A stretch of DNA of 64,000 bases from Rhodobacterales bacterium HKCCE4037 (GCA_015689645.1 WVSM01000005.1:266229-330228); one strand, 5' to 3'. Shown: positions 39,535 through 48,463, counted from the stretch's first letter. Program-made: numbers and translations. Notes: generated from the sequence alone by a model not told the origin.

Positions 39535-40110
39535 ATGATGCTGCGCGCCGGTTTTCTGTGTGTTTTGCTGCTCGTCCCCGCAGTGCCGACCACGGCGCAA
39601 CAATTCGACAATTTCGACGGCACCTCGACCTTCGATGATTTCCAGCTCGACTCCGGTGACGGGGAGGGAACCGGCCTGACGTTGTCCGAGGACGGTGCGC
39701 TTCTGCCTGATAACGGCAGCGGGGATATCCAGCTCAACCTCGGCGATGGCGGCTCGCAAGGCACGTTCGAGAGCTTTCCGGGCGTCACCGGTCCGGTCAC
39801 CTCGGTCAGCCAGCCGGCGACCGAGCAGGGCAGCGTCGTGACATTGCGCGCGCTCGACAAGATGCTGGGGCAACCCACGGATGTGGAATTGTCGATGGGC
39901 CAGACGGTCGTGTTCGGTCGCATCGCGATCCGCGCCATCGAATGCCGCTACCCGGCCAGCGATCCGGGTGGCGATGCCTTTGCACATCTCGAAGTGCTCG
40001 ATCTGGAGGGGAATTCCCTGTTCGATGGCTGGATGATCGCGTCGAGCCCGGCGTTGAACGCGCTTGAACACTCGCGCTACGACGTTTGGGTCCTGCGCTG
40101 CACCGCCTGA
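39535..40110 (+). CDS. DUF2155 exported protein
   Basis: The 191-residue product has a signal peptide (MMLRAGFLCVLLLVPAVPTT followed by AQQF), a Gly/Asp-rich spacer with DNFDGTSTFDDF, and a C-terminal DUF2155 domain: TLRALDKMLGQPTDVEL, VVFGRIAIRAIECRYP and FDGWMIASSPALNALEHSRYD. The function of the family is unknown, but it is usually encoded beside the NDUFA12 gene in alphaproteobacteria, as here. A 23-codon ORF (39467-39538) ends with a TGA that overlaps the ATG at 39535, so translation may be coupled to it. Confidence 0.88.
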   Translation: MMLRAGFLCVLLLVPAVPTTAQQFDNFDGTSTFDDFQLDSGDGEGTGLTLSEDGALLPDNGSGDIQLNLGDGGSQGTFESFPGVTGPVTSVSQPATEQGSVVTLRALDKMLGQPTDVELSMGQTVVFGRIAIRAIECRYPASDPGGDAFAHLEVLDLEGNSLFDGWMIASSPALNALEHSRYDVWVLRCTA

Positions 40111-40120
40111 AAAGTTCTCT

Positions 40121-40759
40121 CTAGAGCGTCAGGGGCGCATCTTCCGGAAGGGCATTAAAATCGGCCGTTCGCGTCAGGGCCCGGCTCAATTGCTCCCGGT
40201 ATCGGGACCTCGGGATTTCGCGCGCCCCGAGCGAGATCAGGTGGTCGGTCACGAATTGCGTGTCAAACAGGGTGAACCCCCCAGCCCGCAGCCGGTGCAC
40301 GAGGTGGGCCAGCGCCAGTTTCGAGGCGTCGGTGCGTCGCGAGAACATGCTTTCCCCGAAAAACGCCGCCCCAAGCGCGATGCCGAAGACGCCGCCGGCA
40401 AGACCAGCCTCGTCGTGGATTTCCAGCGAATGGGCCAGCCCCTGTGCGTGCAACACCTGGTAGCAGGCGAGAAGTTCATGGTTGATCCACGTCGGCTTGC
40501 GGTTGGCGCAGCCTTCGACAACACCGGCGAAATCTCGGTTGACCCGGACCTCGTATCCGCCCTTCCGGATCCGTCGGCGCAGCGAACGCGAGACATGGAA
40601 TTCATCAAGCGGGAACACGCCTCGGCGTTGCGGATCGACCCAGAAGATGTCGGGATCGTCCGAGCCTTCCGACATCGGAAAAATCCCCGCCGCATAGGCG
40701 CGCACCATCAATTCCGGTGACAGACGCGGTCGATCTTGGGGATGCATGTCATGGGCCAT
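40121..40759 (-). CDS. aat: Leucyl/phenylalanyl-tRNA-protein transferase
   Basis: N-end-rule enzyme that adds Leu or Phe from charged tRNA to proteins with N-terminal Lys or Arg, marking them for ClpS/ClpAP. The 212-residue protein has the signature segments YAAGIFPM, DIFWVDPQRRGVFPLDEFH, TWINHELLACYQVLHAQG, AHSLEIHDEAGLAGGVFGIALG and FFGESMFSRRTDASKLAL. Two in-frame starts exist (40759 and 40747). It is convergent with the DUF2155 gene, leaving 10 bp between. Confidence 0.95.
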   Translation of the reverse strand: MAHDMHPQDRPRLSPELMVRAYAAGIFPMSEGSDDPDIFWVDPQRRGVFPLDEFHVSRSLRRRIRKGGYEVRVNRDFAGVVEGCANRKPTWINHELLACYQVLHAQGLAHSLEIHDEAGLAGGVFGIALGAAFFGESMFSRRTDASKLALAHLVHRLRAGGFTLFDTQFVTDHLISLGAREIPRSRYREQLSRALTRTADFNALPEDAPLTL

Positions 40760-40872
40760 GATGCAGAGGTAAACGGAAGAGGATCAAAATCCCACGGTAA
40801 ATTGTGTCCGGTGGCGCGCGGGCTGCCGATTGCACAGCGTTTACCGTGAATTAAGAGAAAATTGCCTATATT

Positions 40873-41068
40873 CGTCCCGCATGCATCCCGACGGCCTTCC
40901 TGAGTCGTCACATGGATCCGATCGGAGCAGCCCGGTGGCCAGGACCTTTCCCGTGGGTCCGCACCGACAGGGTTTCGATCATTGGCAGGGACGTCCAGCC
41001 AGCTTGGACGGTCTGCTGCATTAAGAAACGGCGCTTCGGAAGCTCACTCCGCAGCGCCGTTTCGCTTT
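40873..41068 (+). ncRNA. Candidate structured RNA in the aat-accC gap
   Basis: This lies in the largest gap of the window (40760-41241, 482 bp) where no convincing protein gene is seen. On the plus strand a TATATT element (40867-40872) is followed by hairpins GGACC/GGTCC (40942-40960) and CGTCCA/TGGACG (40992-41010), then an 11-bp terminator hairpin. This is the layout of a small RNA of about 190 nt. The -35 element is poor and no known RNA family was recognised, so confidence is low. The rest of the gap (41069-41241) shows nothing I can interpret. Confidence 0.3.
41025..41068. terminator. Strong GC-rich hairpin with T-run
   Basis: GAAACGGCGCT (41025-41035) pairs perfectly with AGCGCCGTTTC (41053-41063), then GCTTTT follows on the plus strand. 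On the minus strand the stem runs into TTTCTTAATG, so it could also terminate the accB-accC transcript about 180 bp after accC. Either way aat probably needs its own promoter. Confidence 0.7.
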
Positions 41069-41241
41069 TCTCGCGGTCGCAAGCACCCGGTCTGGTCGTG
41101 GATGCGCTGCGTCTTATTGGTGCGCTCGGATCCCCTTCGAAGCCATCGGGAGAACCTCTTTATCCAAGGCGCGCGCGAAGACGGTGACGCTTTGGAATGC
41201 CGAGGAAATCCAGCCGGACAGCGAGATCCTCCGTGCGCACG

Positions 41242-42588
41242 TCAGCCCATGTTCTCGGCCAGCCAGCCTTCGAGCCAGTGGATCGTGTAATCGCCCGTCT
41301 GCACGGCTTCGGCCTGCAGCAACTCGTGGAAGAGCGGCACGGTCGTGTCCACGCCATCGACAATCAGCTCGCCCAACGCGCGGTCGAGCCGGGCCAGCGC
41401 CTCGGGCCGGTCGCGGCCATGGACGATCAGCTTGGCGATCAGCGAATCGTAATAGGGCGGGATGCGGTAGCCGTCATAAAGCGCCGAATCCATCCGCACC
41501 CCAAGCCCACCCGGCGCATGGTATTGCGTGATCGTGCCGGGGCTGGGGGAGAAGTTCGGAAGCTTCTCGGCGTTGATGCGGACCTCGATGGCGTGGCCGT
41601 TGACCCGCAGGTCGTCCTGTTCGAACGACATCGGCAGGCCTGCCGCGACGCGAATCTGTTCGCGGACAAGGTCCACGCCCATGATCGCCTCGGTCACGGG
41701 ATGTTCGACCTGAAGGCGGGTGTTCATCTCGATGAAGAAGAATTCGCCGTTCTCGTAGAGGAACTCGATCGTGCCGGCGCCCTCGTACCCCAGGTCTCCC
41801 ACGGCCTTGGCGCAGGTCTCGCCGATGCGGGCGCGCGTCTCGGCGTCGATGGCGGGGCCGGGGGCTTCTTCGAAGACCTTCTGGTGGCGGCGCTGGAGCG
41901 AACAGTCACGCTCCCCCAGGTGCACCGCGCGGCCCTTGCCGTCGCCGAAGACCTGCACCTCGATATGGCGGGGTTTGCCGAGATATTTTTCGATATAGAC
42001 CTCGTCGTTGCCGAAGGCGGCCTTTGCCTCGGACCGGGCGGAGCGGAAGGCGATTTCCATCTCGTCCCGGCTCTTCGCAAGTTTCATGCCGCGCCCGCCA
42101 CCGCCGGCGGTGGCCTTGACGATCACCGGGTAGCCCGCTTCGTCGCCCACCTTGTAGGCCGCGTCTAGGTCCGGCACGCCGCCGTCCGAGCCGGGCACGC
42201 AGGGCACGCCAAGCGCCTTCATCGTGTCCTTGGCGGTGATCTTGTCGCCCATCATGCGGATGTGTTCGGCGGACGGCCCGATGAACTTGATCCCGTGGTC
42301 CTCGACCGCCTGCACGAAGGTCGCGTTCTCCGACAGGAAGCCGTAGCCGGGGTGGATCGCCTCGGCACCGGTGATCTCGCAGGCCGAAAGGATCGCGGAC
42401 ATGCTGAGGTAGCTTTCGGAGCCTGGGGCAGGGCCGATGCAGACCGACTCGTCGGCCATGCGCACGTGCATCGCGTCGGCATCGGCGGTGGAATGGACCG
42501 CCACGGTTTCCACGCCCATCTCGCGGGCGGCGCGGATGACGCGGAGCGCGATCTCGCCCCGGTTGGCGATCAGGATCTTGCGGAACAT
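41242..42588 (-). CDS. accC: Acetyl-CoA carboxylase, biotin carboxylase subunit
   Basis: ATP-dependent carboxylation of the biotin on AccB, first step of fatty acid synthesis. The 448-residue protein has [20 protein letters not shown] at the N-terminus, the ATP-grasp Gly loop [12 protein letters not shown], the [14 protein letters not shown] segment, and the catalytic [19 protein letters not shown] motif ([15 protein letters not shown]). It lies 19 bp downstream of accB on the same strand, forming the usual accBC operon. Confidence 0.97.
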   Translation of the reverse strand: MFRKILIANRGEIALRVIRAAREMGVETVAVHSTADADAMHVRMADESVCIGPAPGSESYLSMSAILSACEITGAEAIHPGYGFLSENATFVQAVEDHGIKFIGPSAEHIRMMGDKITAKDTMKALGVPCVPGSDGGVPDLDAAYKVGDEAGYPVIVKATAGGGGRGMKLAKSRDEMEIAFRSARSEAKAAFGNDEVYIEKYLGKPRHIEVQVFGDGKGRAVHLGERDCSLQRRHQKVFEEAPGPAIDAETRARIGETCAKAVGDLGYEGAGTIEFLYENGEFFFIEMNTRLQVEHPVTEAIMGVDLVREQIRVAAGLPMSFEQDDLRVNGHAIEVRINAEKLPNFSPSPGTITQYHAPGGLGVRMDSALYDGYRIPPYYDSLIAKLIVHGRDRPEALARLDRALGELIVDGVDTTVPLFHELLQAEAVQTGDYTIHWLEGWLAENMG

Positions 42589-42607
42589 GGGTCTGCCCCT
42601 TTGCGGA

Positions 42608-43096
42608 TTATTCGATGATCATCAACGGCGCGCCGAATTCGACAGGGGCGCCGTCTTCGACAAGAATGCGCTTGACGGTGCCGGAGCGGGGCGCGGGGAT
42701 CTGGTTCATCGTCTTCATCGCTTCGACGATCAGGAGGGTCTGGCCCTCTTTCACCTTGTCACCCACGCTCACGAAGGCGGCGGAGTTGGGTTCGGGCTGG
42801 AGGTAGACCGTGCCGACCATCGGGGAGGTGACGGCGCCGGGGGCCTGCGCGGGATCTTCGGGTGTTTCGGCCGTGGCGGCGGCGGGGGCTGCCGAAACCG
42901 GGGCGGCGGCAGGGGCGGCTGCGGCGGCCTGCATCGCGACAGGGGCGGCCATGATCTGGCGGGCGACCCGCACATTCAGCCAGTCGGATTCGGCATATTC
43001 ACGCTTCACATGAAGCTCGGTCAGGTCATTTTCCCGCAGAAGCTCTGCCAAGGCCTTGATAAAGGCCACATCTTCGTCGCGCGTCTTGTCAGCCAT
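42608..43096 (-). CDS. accB: Acetyl-CoA carboxylase, biotin carboxyl carrier protein
   Basis: The 162-residue carrier has an N-terminal helical region ([17 protein letters not shown]), a flexible Ala/Pro linker (about 60-85), and a C-terminal biotinyl domain with the attachment lysine in [10 protein letters not shown] (near residue 127). The start at 43096 gives [16 protein letters not shown]; the frame is open ten codons further upstream. accC follows on the same transcript. The 277-bp region upstream is divergent with the pyrimidine genes. Confidence 0.96.
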   Translation of the reverse strand: MADKTRDEDVAFIKALAELLRENDLTELHVKREYAESDWLNVRVARQIMAAPVAMQAAAAAPAAAPVSAAPAAATAETPEDPAQAPGAVTSPMVGTVYLQPEPNSAAFVSVGDKVKEGQTLLIVEAMKTMNQIPAPRSGTVKRILVEDGAPVEFGAPLMIIE

Positions 43097-43296
43097 GTCG
43101 CTCCTCACCGTCCGTCTGATGCCCATCGCCGGGTCTGTTGGTTTCCGCGCTATACCTCAGGGGTCAGGCGGGGAAAACCCGCCGCGTGCGTCATTATGTG
43201 GGCCAAGCAGGGGCGGGATGCACGTGGAATTGCACAAAATCCGGGCGCGACGCAGGCTTTGACCGAAAAATCGGCCGCGGCGGACGATTTTCATTT

Positions 43297-43312
43297 TTTA
43301 CCATTTGATAAA
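43297..43312 (+). promoter_or_regulatory. Candidate degenerate RutR operator upstream of preT
   Basis: TTTACCATTTGATAAA matches 13 of 16 positions of the palindrome TTGACCANNTGGTCAA bound by E. coli RutR, and shares the same TT centre as the perfect site at 48464. It lies 61 bp upstream of the preT start in an AT-rich promoter-like stretch. The link is inferred from similarity alone. Confidence 0.45.
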
Positions 43313-43373
43313 TTTTTGGACCCGTGCCAGCCTCGGTTCGACCAAGCCATTCGATCAGCGAGGGACAGGACGC

Positions 43374-44711
43374 ATGACGAACAGCCCGTTTACCCCCGGC
43401 ATTGCCCCGGCCCGCCTGCCGCAGGAGGCGCTGGCCGAGAATTTCGCAGACCTCCACGCGCCGCTGGATGCGCATGAGGCGCTGGTCGCCGCGGATCGCT
43501 GTTACTTCTGCCACGATGCGCCCTGCATCACGGCCTGCCCGACCTCGATCGACATTCCGCTGTTCATCCGGCAGATCTCGACCGACACGCCCGAGGCCGC
43601 GGCGAAGACGATCTTCGAGCAGAATATCCTCGGCGGCATGTGCGCCCGCGTCTGCCCGACCGAGACGCTCTGCGAAGAGGCCTGCGTGCGCGAGGCGGCC
43701 GAGGGCAAGCCGGTGGAGATCGGACGCCTGCAGCGGTACGCGACGGACACGCTGATGGCCAAGGGCGTTCATCCGTTCGAACGCGCCGCGCCGACCGGGC
43801 GCAAGATCGCCGTGGTGGGGGCGGGGCCGGCGGGGCTGGCCTGTGCGCACAGGCTCGCCATGAAAGGCCATGACGTCGACATCTACGACAAACGCGCCAA
43901 GGCCGGTGGCCTGAACGAATACGGCATCGCCAGCTACAAGAGCACCGAGAATTTCGCGCAGGCGGAGGTGGATTGGCTGATGCAGATCGGGGGCATCACG
44001 CTCTTGACCGACCGGACGCTGGGGCAGGACCTCACGCTGGGAGAACTTCAAAGCGATTACGACGCGGTCTTCCTCGGAATGGGTCTGGCGGGCGTGAACG
44101 CGCTGAGGGCCAATGGCGAGACCCGCGAAGGCGTCTCGGACGCGGTGGCTTTCATCGCCGATCTGCGCCAGTCCACGGACCTTTCCACCCTGCCGGTGGG
44201 CCGGAACGTGGTGGTTATCGGCGGCGGCATGACGGCGGTGGACGCGGCGGTGCAATCCAAGCTGCTCGGCGCGGAAAACGTCACGATCCTCTACCGCCGG
44301 GGCCGCGACGCGATGCCCGCGAGCCGGTATGAGCAGGATCTTGCGGCCTCCAAGGGCGTGCGCTTCATCTTCAACGCGATGCCGCTGGAGGTGCTCGGCA
44401 ACGGCACGGCCACGGCACTACGCTGCGAATACACGAAGGTCGAAGGCAACAGCGTGCAGGGCACGGGCGAGACCTTCGATATCCCCGCCGACCAGGTGCT
44501 GAAGGCGATTGGCCAGACGCTCCACGGCTCACCCGAGGGGCTGACGCTCGATGGCGCGAAGATCGCGGTGACCGGCGCGGGCCGCACCAGCCTCGACCGC
44601 GTCTGGGCAGGCGGCGATTGCGCAAGCGGCGGCGAGGACCTGACCGTGACCGCCGTGGCCGAGGGCCGGGATGCGGCGGAAGATATCCATGCGGCGTTGA
44701 GTGACGCGTGA
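43374..44711 (+). CDS. preT: NAD-dependent dihydropyrimidine dehydrogenase, PreT subunit
   Basis: Electron-input subunit of bacterial dihydropyrimidine dehydrogenase, which reduces uracil and thymine. The 445-residue protein has an N-terminal Fe-S domain with Cys in CYFCHDAPCITACP and GGMCARVCPTETLCEEACVR, an FAD loop VVGAGPAGLACAHRL, and an NAD loop VIGGGMTAVDAAVQ. It resembles the GltD-like small subunits. A putative RutR box lies upstream. A methyltransferase gene separates it from preA, unlike the usual direct preT-preA adjacency. The start at 43374 follows GGGACAGGA. Confidence 0.93.
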   Translation: MTNSPFTPGIAPARLPQEALAENFADLHAPLDAHEALVAADRCYFCHDAPCITACPTSIDIPLFIRQISTDTPEAAAKTIFEQNILGGMCARVCPTETLCEEACVREAAEGKPVEIGRLQRYATDTLMAKGVHPFERAAPTGRKIAVVGAGPAGLACAHRLAMKGHDVDIYDKRAKAGGLNEYGIASYKSTENFAQAEVDWLMQIGGITLLTDRTLGQDLTLGELQSDYDAVFLGMGLAGVNALRANGETREGVSDAVAFIADLRQSTDLSTLPVGRNVVVIGGGMTAVDAAVQSKLLGAENVTILYRRGRDAMPASRYEQDLAASKGVRFIFNAMPLEVLGNGTATALRCEYTKVEGNSVQGTGETFDIPADQVLKAIGQTLHGSPEGLTLDGAKIAVTGAGRTSLDRVWAGGDCASGGEDLTVTAVAEGRDAAEDIHAALSDA

Positions 44712-44774
44712 TCAAGAGGGTGTGCGGAGAGATGTGCTAGAATGGGCCTTGTCCAACAGGATTGGGAGGTTGCA

Positions 44775-45614
44775 ATGACACTCGAAACCGACGTGGCGAA
44801 CCACTACACGACCGGCGCACTGACGGATCGCGTCAAGGCGGCAATGATTGCGGCGGGGATCGACCCCGAAGCCGCGACGGCAAAGGACCTCAAGGCCGGT
44901 GACGAATTCCATACCGGCGGCGTTGCGGCGTCGGATCATTTCTTCGGCCATCTGGACATCACTTCGGAGATGCGCGTGCTGGATGCTGGATGCGGCATCG
45001 GGGGCACCTCGCGCCTGATCGCGGATCGCTTTGGTGCGACGGTGACGGGCGTGGACCTGACACCGGAGTTCGTTGAGACCGCGCGCGATCTGACCGAGAT
45101 GGTCGGGATGGGCGACCGGATCGGTTTCCACGTCGGCAGCGTACTGGACATGCCGGTTGGGGATGCCGAGTTCGACCTTGCCGTGATGATGCATGTCGGA
45201 ATGAACATCGCCGACAAGACCGCGTTGATGTCAGAAGTTGCGCGCTGCCTGAAACCCGGCGGCACCTTCGCGGTGTTCGACGTCATGGCAGGGCCTTCAG
45301 GCGCTGCGGCGCTTTATCCGGTGCCGTGGTCGACCGTCGCGGAAACTTCGTTCCTGCACAGCCCTGACACCTATGCCGATGCCGCCGCGGCGGCGGGTCT
45401 GACCGAGATCCTGCGGGAGGACCGAACGGCCTTCGCCAGGGACTTCTTCGCACAGGTCGCTGCAAAGACCGTCGAGGCCGGCGGGCCACCGCCCTTCGGC
45501 ATCCACCTGATGATGGGCGAAACGGCGCCCGAGAAATTCGGCAATTACGTTCGCGGACTGGAGATCGGTGCGCTGGCGCCGACCGAGATGATCTTCCGCA
45601 AGGACGCGGCATGA
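44775..45614 (+). CDS. SAM-dependent class I methyltransferase inside the pyrimidine operon
   Basis: The 279-residue protein has the Rossmann SAM motif LDAGCGIGGTSRLIADRFG, the acidic loop end VTGVDLTPEFVE, and the post-II/III motifs FDLAVMMHVGMNI and LKPGGTFAVFDVM. The core resembles the Methyltransf_11 group that includes sarcosine/dimethylglycine and ubiquinone-type methylases. Substrate is unknown. The ATG at 44775 has GGGAGG eight bases upstream. It sits between preT and preA, 63 bp after the former and 48 bp before the latter, so it is almost surely co-transcribed. Confidence 0.85.
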   Translation: MTLETDVANHYTTGALTDRVKAAMIAAGIDPEAATAKDLKAGDEFHTGGVAASDHFFGHLDITSEMRVLDAGCGIGGTSRLIADRFGATVTGVDLTPEFVETARDLTEMVGMGDRIGFHVGSVLDMPVGDAEFDLAVMMHVGMNIADKTALMSEVARCLKPGGTFAVFDVMAGPSGAAALYPVPWSTVAETSFLHSPDTYADAAAAAGLTEILREDRTAFARDFFAQVAAKTVEAGGPPPFGIHLMMGETAPEKFGNYVRGLEIGALAPTEMIFRKDAA

Positions 45615-45662
45615 GCCGCGCTCCGGTATTCCATTCCATCCTTCCCGAAAGGAGTTTGTCCC

Positions 45663-46967
45663 ATGGCTGACCTGACCTCCAACTTTCTCGGTATCAAATC
45701 CCCGAACCCGTTCTGGCTGGCCTCGGCGCCGCCGACGGACAAGCAATACAATGTCGAACGTGCCTTCGAGGCCGGGTGGGGCGGTGTCGTGTGGAAGACG
45801 CTCGGCGCCGAAGGACCGCCCGTCGTCAACGTGAACGGCCCGCGCTACGGGGCGATCTACGGGGCGGACCGGCGGCTTCTGGGGCTCAACAACATCGAGC
45901 TGATCACCGACCGCCCGCTGGAGGTGAACCTGCGCGAGATCAAGGAGGTCAAGCGCAAGTGGCCGGACCGCGCGATGATCGTGTCGCTGATGGTGCCCTG
46001 CGAGGAAGAGGCGTGGAAGGCGATCCTGCCGCTGGTCGAGGAGACCGGGGCCGATGCCATCGAGCTGAACTGCGGCTGCCCCCATGGGATGAGTGAGCGC
46101 GGCATGGGCGCGGCGGTGGGCCAGGCCCCCGACCTGATCGAGATGATCACCCGCTGGTGCAAGCAGACCACGCGGATGCCGGTGATCGTGAAGCTGACGC
46201 CGAACATCACCGACGTGCGCGCGCCTGCGCGTGCGGCGAAGGCGGGCGGCGCGGATGCGGTCAGCCTGATCAACACGATCTCGTCGATCACCTCGGTCAA
46301 CCTCGACACGTTCAGCCCGGAGCCGTCGATTGACGGCAAGGGCTCGCACGGGGGCTATTGCGGCCCGGCGGTGAAGCCGATTGCGCTCAACATGGTGGCC
46401 GAGATCGCGCGCGACCCCGAAACGGCGGGCCTGCCGATTTCCGGCATCGGCGGCGTCACAACTTGGCGGGATGCGGCGGAGTTCCTCGCGCTTGGCGCGG
46501 GCAACGTGCAGGTCTGCACGGCAGCGATGACCTACGGGTTCAAGATCGTGGAAGAGTTGAAATCGGGCCTCAGCCAGTATCTGGACGAACAGGGCATGTC
46601 GCTGGACGACCTCGTTGGCCGCGCCACGCCGAACGTGACCGATTGGCAATACCTGAACCTGAATTACGTGACCAAGGCGCGCATCGATCAGTATGCCTGC
46701 ATCAAATGCGGGCGCTGCTACGCGGCCTGTGAGGACACCTCCCACCAGGCAATCAGCATGAGCGCGGACCGCACCTTCGAGGTGATCGACGCGGAATGCG
46801 TCGCCTGCAACCTCTGCGTGAACGTCTGCCCGGTCGACGGCTGCATCACGATGGAGGAACTGGCCGCAGGCGAGCAGGATCTGCGGACCGGCAAGCCGGT
46901 GTCGAAGGAATACGCCAACTGGACGACCCATCCCAACAACCCGGCCACGGTCGAAGCGGCGGAGTAG
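45663..46967 (+). CDS. preA: NAD-dependent dihydropyrimidine dehydrogenase, PreA subunit
   Basis: Catalytic subunit that reduces uracil/thymine at FMN. The 434-residue protein has a dihydroorotate-dehydrogenase-like barrel (LASAPPTDKQYNVERAF, ELNCGCPHGMSERGMG, KLTPNITDV, SGIGGVTTWRDAAEFL) and a C-terminal pair of 4Fe-4S motifs, CIKCGRCYAAC and CVACNLCVNVCP. At the place of the general-acid Cys of mammalian DPD (MGLACGQ) it reads GAAVGQ. AGGAG nine bases before ATG 45663 supports the start. It pairs with PreT. Confidence 0.94.
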   Translation: MADLTSNFLGIKSPNPFWLASAPPTDKQYNVERAFEAGWGGVVWKTLGAEGPPVVNVNGPRYGAIYGADRRLLGLNNIELITDRPLEVNLREIKEVKRKWPDRAMIVSLMVPCEEEAWKAILPLVEETGADAIELNCGCPHGMSERGMGAAVGQAPDLIEMITRWCKQTTRMPVIVKLTPNITDVRAPARAAKAGGADAVSLINTISSITSVNLDTFSPEPSIDGKGSHGGYCGPAVKPIALNMVAEIARDPETAGLPISGIGGVTTWRDAAEFLALGAGNVQVCTAAMTYGFKIVEELKSGLSQYLDEQGMSLDDLVGRATPNVTDWQYLNLNYVTKARIDQYACIKCGRCYAACEDTSHQAISMSADRTFEVIDAECVACNLCVNVCPVDGCITMEELAAGEQDLRTGKPVSKEYANWTTHPNNPATVEAAE

Positions 46968-46970
46968 GGC

Positions 46971-47636
46971 TTACCAGCCTTCCTCGGTGACGATGCGGTC
47001 ATCCGGGATGCCGATGTCCCGCGCGGCCTCCCGCACCGCATCCACCATGCCCTGCGGGCCGCAGATGTAGATGTGGCTGTCTTCCGGCAGGTCGCGTTCC
47101 AGCGTTTCCTTGGTGACCGGCCCGTCAGGAAGGTCGTCATCCTCGTCATCGGTCAGGAAGGTCGTGTCGAGTTCGGACATGCCTTCCCATTCGTTGCGCA
47201 GGATGATGTCGCGCTCGGACTTGTTGGCGAAGATCAGGCGGCAATCCTCAAGCTGCCCGGCCTTCCGGCGGGCGCGCAGGATCGGGATGAAGGGCGTAAG
47301 GCCCGCCCCGCCGGCCACGAAAAGGCCGTGCCCCTTGTCCTCGATGGCGCCGAACGGGTCGGACAGTTCGACTTCTTCGCCGATGGCCAAGTTGCCGATC
47401 TGCTCGGTCACGCCGTCATGGTCCGGGTAGATCTTGATAACGAATTCCACGAGGTGGCTGTCCGGGTCCGACACCATGGTGAAGGGGCGGCCTTCGTCCG
47501 TCCAACCGTCGCGCATCAGGGTCATCTCGGTCGCCTGTCCGGGATGGAAGGTGAAGTCGTCCGGGCGCGGGAAGGTCAGGTGTTTCACGTCGTGGGTGAC
47601 GTCTTCGATGGAAATCAGCGTGGTCTTGAAGGCCAT
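46971..47636 (-). CDS. Small FAD/NAD(P)-binding reductase (FNR family)
   Basis: The 221-residue flavoprotein has the FAD motif GRPFTMVSDP, a pyridine-nucleotide loop FVAGGAGLTPFIPILRA, and the C-terminal ICGPQGMVDAV, so it is a two-domain ferredoxin reductase-like protein without its own Fe-S domain. It would need a separate electron partner. It lies 60 bp downstream of the rutR gene on the minus strand and converges on preA with a 3-bp gap, so it is probably co-transcribed with the regulator. Its partner and substrate are unknown. Confidence 0.85.
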   Translation of the reverse strand: MAFKTTLISIEDVTHDVKHLTFPRPDDFTFHPGQATEMTLMRDGWTDEGRPFTMVSDPDSHLVEFVIKIYPDHDGVTEQIGNLAIGEEVELSDPFGAIEDKGHGLFVAGGAGLTPFIPILRARRKAGQLEDCRLIFANKSERDIILRNEWEGMSELDTTFLTDDEDDDLPDGPVTKETLERDLPEDSHIYICGPQGMVDAVREAARDIGIPDDRIVTEEGW

Positions 47637-47696
47637 GGGATGCTCCGTTCTTGTCGGGTTGGCAAGATAACGGATGGCCGGGCGGCTGGTTCCCGA

Positions 47697-48308
47697 TCAG
47701 GGCGCGAGCAGGCGCGTGAAAAGCGTGTCGAGGAAGGCTTCCGCTTCGGTCAGCGGGTCGCGGTCCGGGCCGAGAACGGCGCGGACCTGTACCTCGAAGT
47801 CGGCATAATGCTGGGTCAGCGACCAGATCGAGAAGATCAGGTGATGCGGATCGACGGGGGCCAGGCGGCCGGCTTTCTGCCAGCGCGCGATGACCGAGGC
47901 TTTCGCATCCACGAGGGTTTTCAGATCGGTCGACAGGCCACGTTCGATCCGGGGCGCGCCCTGCACGATTTCCTGTGCGAAGAGCCGCGACTCCCTCGGG
48001 AAATCGCGGCTCATCTGCAGCTTGCGGCGGACGTAGGCGCGCAATTCCTCCTGCGGATCGCCGTCCTCGTCCAGCGCGCGCAGCGGGTCGAGCCAGGTGT
48101 CGACCAGCCCCTCGAGCAGGGTGATGTGGATCTCTTCCTTGGAGGGGAAATAATACAGCAGGTTCGGCTTCGACAGCCCGGCTTCGCGCGCGATGGCGTC
48201 AAGCGTCGCACCGCGAAACCCCTCGCGCGAAAAAACCTCCAGCGCGGCATCGAGCACGAGGGCGCGGTTCTTCTCCTGGATGCGGGTGAGGGGCTTGGTC
48301 GTGGCCAT
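47697..48308 (-). CDS. rutR: RutR-like TetR-family pyrimidine regulator
   Basis: TetR-type repressor/activator; in E. coli RutR binds uracil and thymine. The 203-residue protein has the HTH at about 12-58 (VFSREGFRGATLDAIAREAG, SKPNLLYYFPSKEEIH) and, unusually for TetR proteins, the ligand domain is also close to E. coli RutR: LKTLVDAKASVIARWQKAGR, PVDPHHLIFSIWSLTQHYADF. ATG 48308 is taken; a TTG at 48332 would add eight residues. It is divergent from the aminotransferase gene with a perfect RutR-type palindrome between, and probably controls both directions. Confidence 0.92.
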   Translation of the reverse strand: MATTKPLTRIQEKNRALVLDAALEVFSREGFRGATLDAIAREAGLSKPNLLYYFPSKEEIHITLLEGLVDTWLDPLRALDEDGDPQEELRAYVRRKLQMSRDFPRESRLFAQEIVQGAPRIERGLSTDLKTLVDAKASVIARWQKAGRLAPVDPHHLIFSIWSLTQHYADFEVQVRAVLGPDRDPLTEAEAFLDTLFTRLLAP

Positions 48309-48463
48309 GGGTCGGGTCCGTGTCCTGCTCAATTGTAGGGCAAGTTCCGGTCCTCTGACCGCAAATGCACCCGATCCGCCGAAGGATTGCGCAAAAATCC
48401 GGCAATCCGGGCCGATCCCGGCGTCGTTTCCGTTGACTGACCCAAGGCTTTTGCTAGCGTGGT

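Noticed and set aside
40912..41187. Plus-strand 91-codon ORF in the aat-accC gap
   Set aside because: It runs through the terminator hairpin, has no ribosome site and low-complexity Arg/Ser composition; an RNA is more likely than a protein.
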